A program made the translations under genes and the position numbers. The notes beneath the pieces are model-generated. The model was given only the letters and a program-made list of their open reading frames with translations, was not told the DNA's origin and searched no databases. Shown here piece after piece: positions 35,431 through 44,249 of a DNA stretch of 64,000 bases (position 1 is the stretch's first letter; each line of letters starts with the position of its first letter). Source of the stretch: Novosphingobium lentum NBRC 107847 (GTDB lineage: Bacteria; Pseudomonadota; Alphaproteobacteria; Sphingomonadales; Sphingomonadaceae); NCBI RefSeq assembly GCF_001590965.1, contig NZ_BCTW01000019.1, positions 33,386-97,385 of the forward strand, given 5' to 3'.

Positions 35431-35723
35431 GTTAAAATATCGTGCGGCGATGTCAACCTGAAATGCCTCACAAGTGCAATATAATATACTGATTTACCAT
35501 TATCCTGCCTTGCCAGACCTCCTTGCGGGCCGGCATCGCGCCATAACGCGCGGAATTGTAAGGCCGGATCGGCAGACGGATCGTGCCACCCGGCGCACTC
35601 CGACTGTTGCCGGTCAGCACCGATTTGCAGGCATCGCAATCCGCTGCTCGATATATTCGGACGCGCCGTCCAGGCGGGCTGCCAGCAGAACCTGAAAACC
35701 CGCAAGCCAATTTACGATTGTAA

Positions 35724-35744
35724 GAATTCACCGAAAATGATTCG
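35724..35744 (-). promoter_or_regulatory. Candidate operator, shared 21-base element (copy 5)
   Basis: On the minus strand this reads CGAATC, then TTTTCGGTGAATTC, and is centred in a 31-base palindrome with GTAAG and CTTAC ends. It covers the first ATG of the OYE frame (35737), so that ATG is more likely to be promoter DNA than a start codon. Confidence 0.6.
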
Positions 35745-35802
35745 ACTTACGGCTTTGACCCGGCAATTTACCTCGCAAAGCCAACTGTTACCGGAGACGC
35801 CC

Positions 35803-37083
35803 GTGCCTGCTCGCCTGTCCGATCCGCTTGTCCTGCCTTGTGGCACCGTGCTGCCCAACCGCCTGGCCAAGGCCGCCATGACCGAAGGTCTCGCCGACGT
35901 TGAAGGCCGCGCGACGCAGCGCAACGTCCGCCTTTACGAGCGATGGGGCGCCAGCGGCGCCGGCCTGCTGCTGACCGGCAACGTGCTGATCGATCACCGC
36001 TTCCTCGAACGGCCGCGCAACGTTGTGGTCGAACGCGGCCGCGATACCGGGATGCTGCGCGAAGTTGCGCAGGCGGCCACCGCGCACGGGGCGCAGTGCT
36101 GGGTACAGATCAATCACCCCGGGCGACAGGCCGGGCTCGGCGCCGAGCAGTTCGTCGGTCCGTCGGCGGTCCCGGTGGCAACCGGCAGCGCGGTGATGAC
36201 CCGCGCGCTGTCGACCGCCGAGATCGGCGATCTGGTCGATCGGTTCAGCTATGTTGCCGAAACGGTGCAGGCCTGCGGGTTCACCGGGGTGCAAGTCCAC
36301 GCCGCGCACGGCTACCTCAACTCGCAGTTCCTGTCGCCGCTGACCAACTTGCGCACCGATGAATGGGGCGGATCGCTGGAAAATCGCGCGCGCCTGCTGC
36401 TGTCGTCGGTTCGGGCGGTGCGCAAGGCGGTCGGCCCGGATTTCGCCGTGTCGGTCAAGCTCAACTCCGCCGATTTCCAGAAGGGCGGCTTCACCGAGGA
36501 CGAGTCGCTGACCGTGATCGGCTGGCTCGAGGAGGCTGGCATCGATTTGCTCGAGATTTCGGGCGGCAACTATGAATCGATGGAGATGGTGGGGTTCAGC
36601 AACGATGGCTCGCCGCAGCCCGAAAGGCGTGCCAGCACCGTGGCGCGCGAGGCCTATTTCGTCACGTTTGCCGACCGGATCCGCCCCCATACCCGCGTGC
36701 CGCTGATGGTCACCGGCGGCTTTCGCTCGCGCGCCGCGATGGACGCGGCGCTGGTTTCGGGCGCGCTGGACGTGGTCGGGCTCGGCCGCCCGTTCTGTGC
36801 CGATCCGGCGGTGGCCACCCGGCTGCTCAGCGGCGCAATCAGCGAAGCGTCGTTCCCCGATCGCGCGCCGCATATCCCGCGCGAGGCGATGCCCGAAGCC
36901 GACGACATGACGCATTTCATCGCGCAAGTGCAGAGCGGCATCTGCTACAATTACAACCGCATACGCGACATGGCCGATGGCACCGCGACCGCCAGTGAAA
37001 GCGACTGGCTGCATAACTTGCGCAACCACGAAGCGGTCGAAGGCACCGGCGCCGCCGACTATCACGCGCGGTTCGGCGGCTGA
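35803..37083 (+). CDS. NADH:flavin oxidoreductase, old yellow enzyme family
   Basis: 426 residues of the OYE/2,4-dienoyl-CoA reductase TIM barrel. Flavin and substrate residues are visible in QINHPGRQ, VHAAHGYLNSQFLSP and WGGSLENRARL. These enzymes reduce activated double bonds of enones or enals with NAD(P)H and FMN. I use GTG 35803, with GGAG six bases upstream, rather than ATG 35737 which has no ribosome site and lies within the candidate operator. No C-terminal iron-sulphur domain is present. It probably reduces an unsaturated ketone within the pathway. Confidence 0.83.
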   Translation: MPARLSDPLVLPCGTVLPNRLAKAAMTEGLADVEGRATQRNVRLYERWGASGAGLLLTGNVLIDHRFLERPRNVVVERGRDTGMLREVAQAATAHGAQCWVQINHPGRQAGLGAEQFVGPSAVPVATGSAVMTRALSTAEIGDLVDRFSYVAETVQACGFTGVQVHAAHGYLNSQFLSPLTNLRTDEWGGSLENRARLLLSSVRAVRKAVGPDFAVSVKLNSADFQKGGFTEDESLTVIGWLEEAGIDLLEISGGNYESMEMVGFSNDGSPQPERRASTVAREAYFVTFADRIRPHTRVPLMVTGGFRSRAAMDAALVSGALDVVGLGRPFCADPAVATRLLSGAISEASFPDRAPHIPREAMPEADDMTHFIAQVQSGICYNYNRIRDMADGTATASESDWLHNLRNHEAVEGTGAADYHARFGG

Positions 37084-37096
37084 CTGCCTTGCAATC

Positions 37097-37117
37097 CGAA
37101 TATTTTTCGGGTTATCG
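37097..37117 (+). promoter_or_regulatory. Candidate operator, shared 21-base element (copy 6)
   Basis: CGAATATTTTTCGG followed by GTTATCG, in the 67-base gap between the OYE gene and the luciferase-like gene. It also forms the left half of a stem with CGAAAAAATA at 37119-37128. The LLM gene therefore probably has its own regulated promoter. Confidence 0.6.
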
Positions 37118-37150
37118 TCGAAAAAATAAAAATCGAGAGGACAGCGCTCC

Positions 37151-38254
37151 ATGGAAATGGTCTACACTCCGGTCTGGCAGGATCCCGGCGTCACCCGCAG
37201 CGCGCACCAGTTCGTCCAGGACGAAATCTGGCTGATGGAGCAGGTGGAGAGCCTCGGCTTCGACTTGTGCTGTTCGCCCGAACACCATTTCGACATCGAT
37301 TATTCGGCCTGCCCCGACAACTTCATGCCGCTTGCGTGGCTCGCTGCCCGCACCAGCCGGATCAAGCTGTGCCTGGCCGCCGTGATCCTGCCGTGGAACG
37401 ATCCGCTGCGCGTCGCTGAAAAGCTGGCGATGCTCGATCACCTCAGCGACGGGCGCTGCGTCGCCGGGTTCGGCCGTGGCCTGTCGAAGATGGAATACGC
37501 CCACTTCGGCATCCCGATGGACGAATCGCGCGGCCGCTTCGATGAAGCGCTGCCGATGGTGCTCGGTGCGCTGCGCACCGGCGTGATCCAGGGCGACGGG
37601 CCGTTCTACAGGCAGGTGCCCACGCCGGTTCACCCCCAGCCGCGCGCCAGCCTTGCCGATGACTTCTGCTCGGTGGGCATGTCACCCGATTCGGCCACTG
37701 TCGCGGGCCAGATCGGTGCCCGGTTGCTCAGCTTCATCACCAAGCCGACGGCCGACATGATGCCGCTGTTCAACTGCTACCTCGATGCGTTCCGCGCGCA
37801 CCACCCGCACAGGACCCCGCACATCATCATGGACGATTTCTATCTCGTCCGCGACAGCGCCGACGAGGCGTTCGAGCTGGGGATGAAGTACACCGCCAAC
37901 TACTATCGCACCGTCGTGCGCCATTACGAATTCGACGGCGATCATTTCGCCAAGACCAAGGGCTACACCGCCTACGCCGAAGGCGCGGAACAGTTGCGCG
38001 CCGCCGGGATCGATGCCGCCGCCGAAGCCTATGTGAAGTGCCAGCTCGGCGTGGGGTCCCCAAGCCAGATCCTCGAGCGGCTGGAGGAACGCTTCGCCTA
38101 TCTCGGCGCGGAGATCAGCATGGCCGGGTGTTTTTTCTACGGCGGGATGACGCGCGACGAGGCGCACACCTCGCTCAAGCTGTTCAGCAGCGCGGTGATG
38201 CCGCAGGCGCGGTCGATGGCGGCCGCGCACAGGCAACGCGCGGACGCCGCCTGA
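37151..38254 (+). CDS. LLM class flavin-dependent oxidoreductase
   Basis: 367 residues, bacterial-luciferase-like barrel: QDEIWLMEQVESLGFDLCCSPEHHFD, LAAVILPWNDPLRVAEKLAMLDHLSDGRCVAGFGRGLSK with the usual nucleotide loop. It is distinct from the LLM enzyme at 3181. It starts a five-gene run (LLM, esterase, PQQ dehydrogenase, cupin, PQQ-cytochrome) joined by one-base stop/start overlaps or short gaps. It would carry out an FMN- or F420-dependent oxygenation or dehydrogenation of the pathway intermediate. The ribosome site GAGAGGA lies about ten bases upstream. Confidence 0.83.
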   Translation: MEMVYTPVWQDPGVTRSAHQFVQDEIWLMEQVESLGFDLCCSPEHHFDIDYSACPDNFMPLAWLAARTSRIKLCLAAVILPWNDPLRVAEKLAMLDHLSDGRCVAGFGRGLSKMEYAHFGIPMDESRGRFDEALPMVLGALRTGVIQGDGPFYRQVPTPVHPQPRASLADDFCSVGMSPDSATVAGQIGARLLSFITKPTADMMPLFNCYLDAFRAHHPHRTPHIIMDDFYLVRDSADEAFELGMKYTANYYRTVVRHYEFDGDHFAKTKGYTAYAEGAEQLRAAGIDAAAEAYVKCQLGVGSPSQILERLEERFAYLGAEISMAGCFFYGGMTRDEAHTSLKLFSSAVMPQARSMAAAHRQRADAA

Positions 38255-39147
38255 TGGTCAGCCCCGAGCACGCCCGGGCGCTCGACTTGTTCAAGCGCAC
38301 CATTCCCGGGGTGGACGACCCCATTTCCGAATGGCGGCGGCTGTTCGATGACATGTGCGGCAGCTTCGCGGTACCAGACGCCGCGACGATCGAGCCGATC
38401 GATGCCGATGGCGTGCCCTGCCTCAAGGTTGCCATGCCCGGCGCGGCGGCCGACAAGCTGCTGATCCACTATCACAGCGGTGGCTACGTGATGGGCTCGG
38501 CCAAGGGCTATCGCGAATTCGCCTGCCGGTTGTCGGCTGCGACCGGGGCGACCGTGCTGCTGCCCGATTACCGGCTTGCGCCCGATCATGCGTATCCCGC
38601 CGCCGCGGACGACGCCTTGACTGCCTACAACTGGGCGGCGCGCCACTGGCCGCCTGCCAGCATCATCGTCAGCGGCGATTCCGCCGGTGGCGGGCTGTGC
38701 GTGGCGACGCTGATGGCAGTGCGCGATGCCGGCGGGCCCGTGCCTGCGGGCGGCATCGCCATCTCGCCGCTGCTCGATCTGGCGGGCGAGGGTCAGTCCT
38801 GCGACACCAACAAGGCGCTCGATCCGCTGATCGACCGGAACATGATCGTGTCGATGGGCCAGGTCTATATCGGCGATATCGATCCGCACGACCACCCCCG
38901 CGCCTCACCACTGTGGGGCCGCCACCACGGGCTGCCACCGCTGTTCCTGACGGTCAGCAACACCGAAGTGCTGCGCGATGATGTCGTGCGGCTGGCGGAA
39001 AGCGTGGGCGCCGCAGGGGGCAGCGCACGCACCAGCTATCCCGAAGGCATGGTCCACATCTGGACGATTTTCCCGTTCCTGCCCGAAGCGGCGACCAGCC
39101 TGGCCGAGATCGGCGCGTTTGCCCGGCAGCAATGGGCGGCGGCCTGA
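38254..39147 (+). CDS. Alpha/beta hydrolase, HSL family esterase
   Basis: 297 residues. The oxyanion motif reads YHSGGY (HGGG-like with Ser), the nucleophile is in GDSAGGGL, and the acid and His are in NTEVLRDD and MVHIW. The start overlaps the LLM stop as TGATG, and its own stop overlaps the next ATG in the same way, so translation is coupled. It probably hydrolyses an ester or lactone produced by a neighbouring oxygenase. Compared with the lactone hydrolase at 7460, the first Gly of HGGG is Ser. Confidence 0.83.
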   Translation: MVSPEHARALDLFKRTIPGVDDPISEWRRLFDDMCGSFAVPDAATIEPIDADGVPCLKVAMPGAAADKLLIHYHSGGYVMGSAKGYREFACRLSAATGATVLLPDYRLAPDHAYPAAADDALTAYNWAARHWPPASIIVSGDSAGGGLCVATLMAVRDAGGPVPAGGIAISPLLDLAGEGQSCDTNKALDPLIDRNMIVSMGQVYIGDIDPHDHPRASPLWGRHHGLPPLFLTVSNTEVLRDDVVRLAESVGAAGGSARTSYPEGMVHIWTIFPFLPEAATSLAEIGAFARQQWAAA

Positions 39148-41501
39148 TGGCGACGCCTGCACAGCCGAGCGGGGCGTCGTGGAGCGGCCGCATCCTCGGC
39201 CTGTCGTTGCTCCTGATCGGCGCGGCGATCGCGCTGGGCGGTGCATACCTGATCACGCTGGGCGGATCGGCGTATTACCTCGCTGGCGGGGCTGCGACGG
39301 CCGCAGCGGGCTGGTTCACCCGGCGCGCACGGCCGATGGGCGGGCTGCTGTATGGCGGGTTCCTGCTGGTGACGCTGCTGTGGTCGCTGTGGGAGGCGGG
39401 CTTCGACGGCTGGCAACTGATGCCACGAATGATCGGGCCGGCGGTGTTCGGGCTGGCGTTCGTGTTGCCCGGCATCCGTCGCGCGATGGGCCGCGCCGCG
39501 TGGCTCCCTGCAGCGGTGGGTGCGGTGATGATCGCGGTCACGCTGGCCACCGCGATCGGCCCCGGCCCGAACGATGTCGCCGCCGTCACCTTGCCGATGC
39601 AGCACATCGCCACGCCCGGCACCGACGGCGAATGGGCGGCCTTCGGGCGTGACGCGGCGGGCACGCGGTTCTCGCCGCTCGCGCAGATCACCCCGGCCAA
39701 TGTCAGCCGCCTCCAACCGGCGTGGACGTTCCACACGGGCGTGGTGCAGGGCGAGATGAAAAGCCCGCTGGAAGCGACCCCGATCATGGTCGGCGGGCTG
39801 CTGACGCTGTGCACGCAAACCAACGTGGTGATCGCGCTCGATCCCGAAACCGGCAAGCAGGTGTGGCGTTATGACCCCAAGGTCGATCCGACCGGGGCCT
39901 CGACCGTCACCACCTGCCGCGGGGTCGCGCATTTCAGTGCGCCGGGGGCCAGGGATTGCCCCGAACGCATCATCACCGCGACGTTCGACGCGCGACTGAT
40001 CGCGCTCGACGCGCGCACCGGCCAGCTTTGCGCCGGGTTCGGCAACGGCGGCACGGTCGATCTCAAGCAGGGCCTGGGCACGGTCCTGCCTGGCTTCTAC
40101 TACGTCAGTTCCGCGCCGACGATCGTGCGCGGCAACATCGTGCTGGGCGGGTGGGTCGCCGACAACCAGAGCACCGACGAACCATCGGGCGTGATCCGCG
40201 CGTTCGATGCCGTAACCGGCAAGTTCGCGTGGGCGTGGGACGCCGGCAACCCGGCCAATGCCAAGGGTCCCCCGCCGGGCCAGTGGTACACCCGGTCCAC
40301 CCCCAACAGCTGGGCACCGATGAGCGCGGACGAGGCGCTGGGGCTGGTCTTTGTGCCCACGGGCAATTCCACCCCCGACCATTTCGGCGCTCAGCGATCG
40401 GCCGCCAGCCTGAAATACGGCAGCTCGGTGGTGGCGCTCGATGCGGCAACCGGGGCGCTCAAGTGGTCGTTCCAGACGACGCACAATGATCTGTGGGACT
40501 ATGACGTGCCCGCGCAGCCAACGCTGTTCGACGCCACCATCAACGGCCAGCAGGTGCCTGCACTGGCGCAGGCGACCAAACGCGGCGAACTGTTCCTGCT
40601 CGATCGCCGCACCGGCGTTCCGCTGACCCGCGTCGACGAACTGGCCGTTCCCCAGCGCGGCCACGTGCCCGAGGAAAAGCTATCGCCGACCCAGCCGTTT
40701 TCCACGGGCATGCCCAATTTTCGGGGCGAACGGCTGACCGAGCGGTTGATGTGGGGCATCACCCCGATCGATCAGCTGTGGTGCCGCATCCGCTTCCGCC
40801 AGTTGCGCTACGATGGACCGGCCACGCCGCCAGGTCTCGATGAGGCGTTGCTTTATCCCAGCATCGGCGGCGGCCAGAACTATGGCGGCGTCGCGATCGA
40901 TCCCGAACGCGGGGTGATGATCGTCAACACGCTGTACTACGGCACGATCGCGCAGATGGTGCCGCGCGCCGAGACCGACCGCCTGCACGCCCACGCCAAG
41001 GGCATGCACGACTGGAGCCTGCCTTTGCCGATGAAGGGCACGCCCTACGGCATCCGCCTGTCGGGCCTGCTCTCCCCGCTCGACATCCCGTGCCATGCGC
41101 CCCCGTTCGGGACGTTGCACGGCATCGACCTGAAAACCCGCAAACTGTTATGGTCGCGCCCATTCGGGACGACTCAGGACAGCGGACCGCTCGGCTTTTC
41201 GCTCGGCCTGCCGCTGCCGATGGGCATGCACAATTTCGGCGGGGCGATGACCACGCGCAGCGGTCTGACGTTCATCGGCAGCGTCAAGGAGCACGCGTTC
41301 CGCGCATTCGATACCGCCACCGGCAAGGAACTGTGGAAGGCACGGCTGCCCGCCAGCGCCAACGCCAATCCGATGACCTACACCAGCCCGGCCAGCGGGC
41401 GGCAGTTCGTGGTCGTGGCGGCGGGCGGGCATGTGAACCTGCAATCCATGCCGCTGAGCGACACGTTCGTCGCCTATGCCTTGCCGCGATCGGCCAAGTG
41501 A
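39147..41501 (+). CDS. Membrane-bound PQQ-dependent dehydrogenase (glucose/quinate family)
   Basis: 784 residues. Five predicted membrane helices fill about residues 12-140, as in membrane glucose dehydrogenase, followed by a periplasmic quinoprotein propeller. NDLWDYDVPAQPTLFD contains the active-site Asp, and the tail HVNLQSMPLSDTFVAYALP is typical of the family. Electrons go to ubiquinone without haem. Substrates in this family include sugars, quinate, shikimate and cyclic polyols. It is translationally coupled to the esterase upstream (TGATG) and the cupin gene begins three bases downstream. Confidence 0.88.
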   Translation: MATPAQPSGASWSGRILGLSLLLIGAAIALGGAYLITLGGSAYYLAGGAATAAAGWFTRRARPMGGLLYGGFLLVTLLWSLWEAGFDGWQLMPRMIGPAVFGLAFVLPGIRRAMGRAAWLPAAVGAVMIAVTLATAIGPGPNDVAAVTLPMQHIATPGTDGEWAAFGRDAAGTRFSPLAQITPANVSRLQPAWTFHTGVVQGEMKSPLEATPIMVGGLLTLCTQTNVVIALDPETGKQVWRYDPKVDPTGASTVTTCRGVAHFSAPGARDCPERIITATFDARLIALDARTGQLCAGFGNGGTVDLKQGLGTVLPGFYYVSSAPTIVRGNIVLGGWVADNQSTDEPSGVIRAFDAVTGKFAWAWDAGNPANAKGPPPGQWYTRSTPNSWAPMSADEALGLVFVPTGNSTPDHFGAQRSAASLKYGSSVVALDAATGALKWSFQTTHNDLWDYDVPAQPTLFDATINGQQVPALAQATKRGELFLLDRRTGVPLTRVDELAVPQRGHVPEEKLSPTQPFSTGMPNFRGERLTERLMWGITPIDQLWCRIRFRQLRYDGPATPPGLDEALLYPSIGGGQNYGGVAIDPERGVMIVNTLYYGTIAQMVPRAETDRLHAHAKGMHDWSLPLPMKGTPYGIRLSGLLSPLDIPCHAPPFGTLHGIDLKTRKLLWSRPFGTTQDSGPLGFSLGLPLPMGMHNFGGAMTTRSGLTFIGSVKEHAFRAFDTATGKELWKARLPASANANPMTYTSPASGRQFVVVAAGGHVNLQSMPLSDTFVAYALPRSAK

Positions 41502-41503
41502 CC

Positions 41504-41986
41504 ATGCTGCGCGATCCGCTGGCGCTGAAAGAGCTGTTCATCGCCCGGTCGGATGCCGACGATGAACGCCTCTGGGTTCCCGTCAGCCCGATCACCGCGT
41601 TTCGGCCGATGTTCCTGTCCGCCTCGCAAGGCTACTGGATCTCGCTGACGCGCGTGCGCGGGCATGGTGTGATCTCGCGCCACCGGCATCCCGGGCTGGT
41701 CCATGGCATGACGCTGAAGGGCAGCTGGCGCTATCTGGAACACGACTGGGTCGCGCAGGCGGGCAGCTACATCTTCGAACCGCCGGGCGACGTCCACACG
41801 CTGGTAGTCGATGAAGGGCCCGAAGAGATGGTGACGATGTTCCAGATCCACGGCGCGATGGTCTATCTCGACGATGCCGGTGCGGTCACCGCCGTCGACG
41901 ATGTGTTCACGCGCATCGAACAATGCCGCGCCCACTTCGCGGCGGTCGGGCTGGGAGCGGACTATGTCGATCAATTCGTCCGTTAG
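41504..41986 (+). CDS. Cupin, 2,4'-dihydroxyacetophenone dioxygenase family
   Basis: 160 residues, single cupin barrel. SRHRHPGLVHG and YIFEPPGDVHTL contain the two cupin motifs with His and Glu metal ligands. The closest named family I recognise is 2,4'-dihydroxyacetophenone dioxygenase, a non-haem iron enzyme that cleaves a C-C bond beside a ketone. Related anti-sigma-like cupins also exist, so activity is not certain. The gene lies two bases after the PQQ dehydrogenase stop and overlaps the next gene by 23 bases. Confidence 0.72.
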   Translation: MLRDPLALKELFIARSDADDERLWVPVSPITAFRPMFLSASQGYWISLTRVRGHGVISRHRHPGLVHGMTLKGSWRYLEHDWVAQAGSYIFEPPGDVHTLVVDEGPEEMVTMFQIHGAMVYLDDAGAVTAVDDVFTRIEQCRAHFAAVGLGADYVDQFVR

Positions 41987-44048
41987 GGGCGTGCGCCTCA
42001 TCGTCGCGGCGCTGGCGGTGACGGTCGCCACTGCGGGCGCGAACGGCAAGGACGCGCGCTCGCCCGGCCGCACCGCCTATCTCGCCAACTGTGCGGGCTG
42101 CCACGGCGAAAGCCTTGTCGGCCAGTTCGGCAAGCCGCTGACCGGGCCGGATTTCGTCGCCAGGTGGGTGGCCAAACCGGCGGAACTGCGCGCCTACATC
42201 GGCAAGGCGATGCCGCCCTCCAACCCTGGCGGGCTGCCGGCCCAGACTTACGACGCCATCGTCGCCTACCTGCTCGCTGCCAATGGCACGACCGCCCCGG
42301 CGGGGCACGAAGCGGCGACGCGCACGGTCAGCGAAGTGCCCGGCCCGATGCCGCCGGTGCTCGCCTCGGTCGACAACAGGGACGCTGGCTACAAGGCCGC
42401 GCTGCAACGCCGCGCCGACCGGCTGGCCCGGCTCTCCCCCGTCACCGACGCCATGCTGCGCGATCCCCCGACTGGCGACTGGCTCGCGTTTCGCCGCACC
42501 GACGATGCCCACGGTTTCAGCCCGCTCAAGGCCATAGACCGCGGCAATGTCCACGCGCTGACGCTGGCGTGGGCGCAAGCGCTCGATCCGGGCACCAACG
42601 GCATCACCCCGCTGGCGCATGACGGCGTGATCTTCGTCAACAGCAACGGCACCGTCACCGCGACCGACGCCGTGACCGGCGACCAGTTGTGGTCGTTCGA
42701 ACGGCGGGTCGATACGGTGATGATCGGCCCGCCGGTGAGCCAGCCGGCAGGCATGGCGCTGGGCGGCCAGACGCTGTTCGTGCCGACCAACGACCACCAC
42801 ATGATCGCGCTCGAAATGCGCACCGGCAAATTGTTGTGGGACCATGACGTCACCGGGTTCCACAAGACGCTGAAAATGTCGGCCGCGCCGCTGATCGTCG
42901 GCGGCAAGGTTATCCAGGGCATGTCGGGCTGTGCCGGCGGCGGTGAACCGGGCGGTTGCTTCATCGTCGCGCTCGACGCCGCAGATGGCCACGAGCTGTG
43001 GCGCCTGAACACGCTGCAGCGCCCCGGCAGCGGGGCCGACAGCTGGAACAACGCCCCGCTCGACCAGCGTTTCGGCGGGTCGGTGTGGGCGACGGGCAGC
43101 TACGATCCGGAAACCGGGCTGGTCTATTTCGGTGCGGGCCAAACGTACCACACCACGCCCCTGCTCGCCCCTGCCCCGAAATCGAAAGCGTCGGCGGCGG
43201 GGCTGTACACTGACAGCACGCTGGCAATCGACCCGGCCACCGGCAAGCTGGTGTGGTATTACCAGCACCTGCCGCGCGACATCTGGGACCTCGATTTCGC
43301 GTTCGAACGGACGCTGGCGACCATCCCGCTGGGCGGGCGCATGCGGCACGTGGTGATGACCATGGGCAAGATGGCGCTGATGGACATTCTCGATGCGCGG
43401 ACGGGCGAATACCTCGGCTCGCGCGATCTCGGGCTGCAGGACGTCGTCACCGCGATCGACCCCAGGACCGGTGCGAAGACCACCAATCCGGCGTTCGATC
43501 CGGTTGCGGGCAAGGCGGTCAACGTCTGCCCGCACGCGGTCGGCGCGCGCAACCGCCCGGCGACCTCGTTCGATGCGGGGTCGGGCCTGCTGTATGTCAC
43601 CCTGTTCAAGGGCTGCATGTCGCACGTGTGGACGCCGGGGCTGGAGTTCGACGTGAACTGGGGGATGCAGCTGCCCAAGAATTCCGACGGCAACTTCGGC
43701 GAAGTGGTCGCGCTCGATGTCGCCACCGGCAAGAACCGCTGGGTGCACGAGCATCGCGCCTCGGAATCGAGTGCCGCGCTCGCGACGGCCGGCGGCCTGT
43801 TGTTCGAAGGCGGTCGCGACTTCGCCTTCCGCGCCTCGGACAGCGCGACGGGCGAGGTGCTGTGGCAGACCCGGCTGAGCAATTCGCCCAGTTCGGCGCC
43901 GATCACCTTCACCGCCGGCGGCGACCAGTATGTCGCGGTGACGACGGGTGGCGGCAACCCGCACGACGCGACCGTCAGCCTACTGACCCCGGAAATCGAT
44001 CCGGTCCGTGGCGGCACGATGCTGTGGGTGTTCAAGCTCGGCCAGTAG
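41964..44048 (+). CDS. PQQ-dependent dehydrogenase with N-terminal cytochrome c domain
   Basis: 694 residues, paralogue of the protein at 14573-16669 with the same order: signal peptide (about 1-27), haem c motif CAGCH near residue 42, then the quinoprotein propeller ending GTMLWVFKLGQ. The active-site strand reads RDIWDLDF. The start at 41964 has GGGAGCGG just ahead and overlaps the cupin gene by 23 bases, so it belongs to the run that begins at 37151. It would oxidise an alcohol in the periplasm and feed electrons to the haem chain. It converges on the second TonB receptor. Confidence 0.87.
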   Translation: MSINSSVRGVRLIVAALAVTVATAGANGKDARSPGRTAYLANCAGCHGESLVGQFGKPLTGPDFVARWVAKPAELRAYIGKAMPPSNPGGLPAQTYDAIVAYLLAANGTTAPAGHEAATRTVSEVPGPMPPVLASVDNRDAGYKAALQRRADRLARLSPVTDAMLRDPPTGDWLAFRRTDDAHGFSPLKAIDRGNVHALTLAWAQALDPGTNGITPLAHDGVIFVNSNGTVTATDAVTGDQLWSFERRVDTVMIGPPVSQPAGMALGGQTLFVPTNDHHMIALEMRTGKLLWDHDVTGFHKTLKMSAAPLIVGGKVIQGMSGCAGGGEPGGCFIVALDAADGHELWRLNTLQRPGSGADSWNNAPLDQRFGGSVWATGSYDPETGLVYFGAGQTYHTTPLLAPAPKSKASAAGLYTDSTLAIDPATGKLVWYYQHLPRDIWDLDFAFERTLATIPLGGRMRHVVMTMGKMALMDILDARTGEYLGSRDLGLQDVVTAIDPRTGAKTTNPAFDPVAGKAVNVCPHAVGARNRPATSFDAGSGLLYVTLFKGCMSHVWTPGLEFDVNWGMQLPKNSDGNFGEVVALDVATGKNRWVHEHRASESSAALATAGGLLFEGGRDFAFRASDSATGEVLWQTRLSNSPSSAPITFTAGGDQYVAVTTGGGNPHDATVSLLTPEIDPVRGGTMLWVFKLGQ

Positions 44049-44249
44049 GATGCCGGCTGGAATTTCGGCTTGAGGCGGTTGGCAGAGATGGTCAGTCCCG
44101 CCGCAACCAGCCTCCCGTGCCGAAAACGGTGTTCTCACCGCTTTACGGCAGTCCATGACGCATCGGTGACCGGCTCGTCCTGCCGACTGAAGCGATCTGG
44201 CCGGAAGCCTCGTGGGCCCGGACCGCCATGGCCCGGACCCGCGTGACGA

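Larger units (their letters stand above)
35368..35802. promoter_or_regulatory. Divergent intergenic region, TonB receptor / OYE
   Basis: 435 bases, markedly more A/T-rich than the genes at both ends, without a supported gene. On the minus strand TTGACA (35456-35451) and TAACTA (35434-35429) are spaced by 16 bases and could drive the receptor; the -10 match is weak. A half-conserved shared element overlaps it at 35410-35430. On the right, a palindrome GTAAG/CTTAC at 35720-35750 encloses a full copy. Confidence 0.5.

Noticed and set aside
41907..43964. 685-codon minus-strand open frame
   Set aside because: Antisense shadow of the PQQ-cytochrome gene with no family features.
44072..44114. Terminator between the PQQ gene and the second TonB receptor
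   Set aside because: GAGGCGGTTG and CAACCAGCCTC can pair only with a bulge across a 22-base loop and no T-run follows, so it is not called a terminator.
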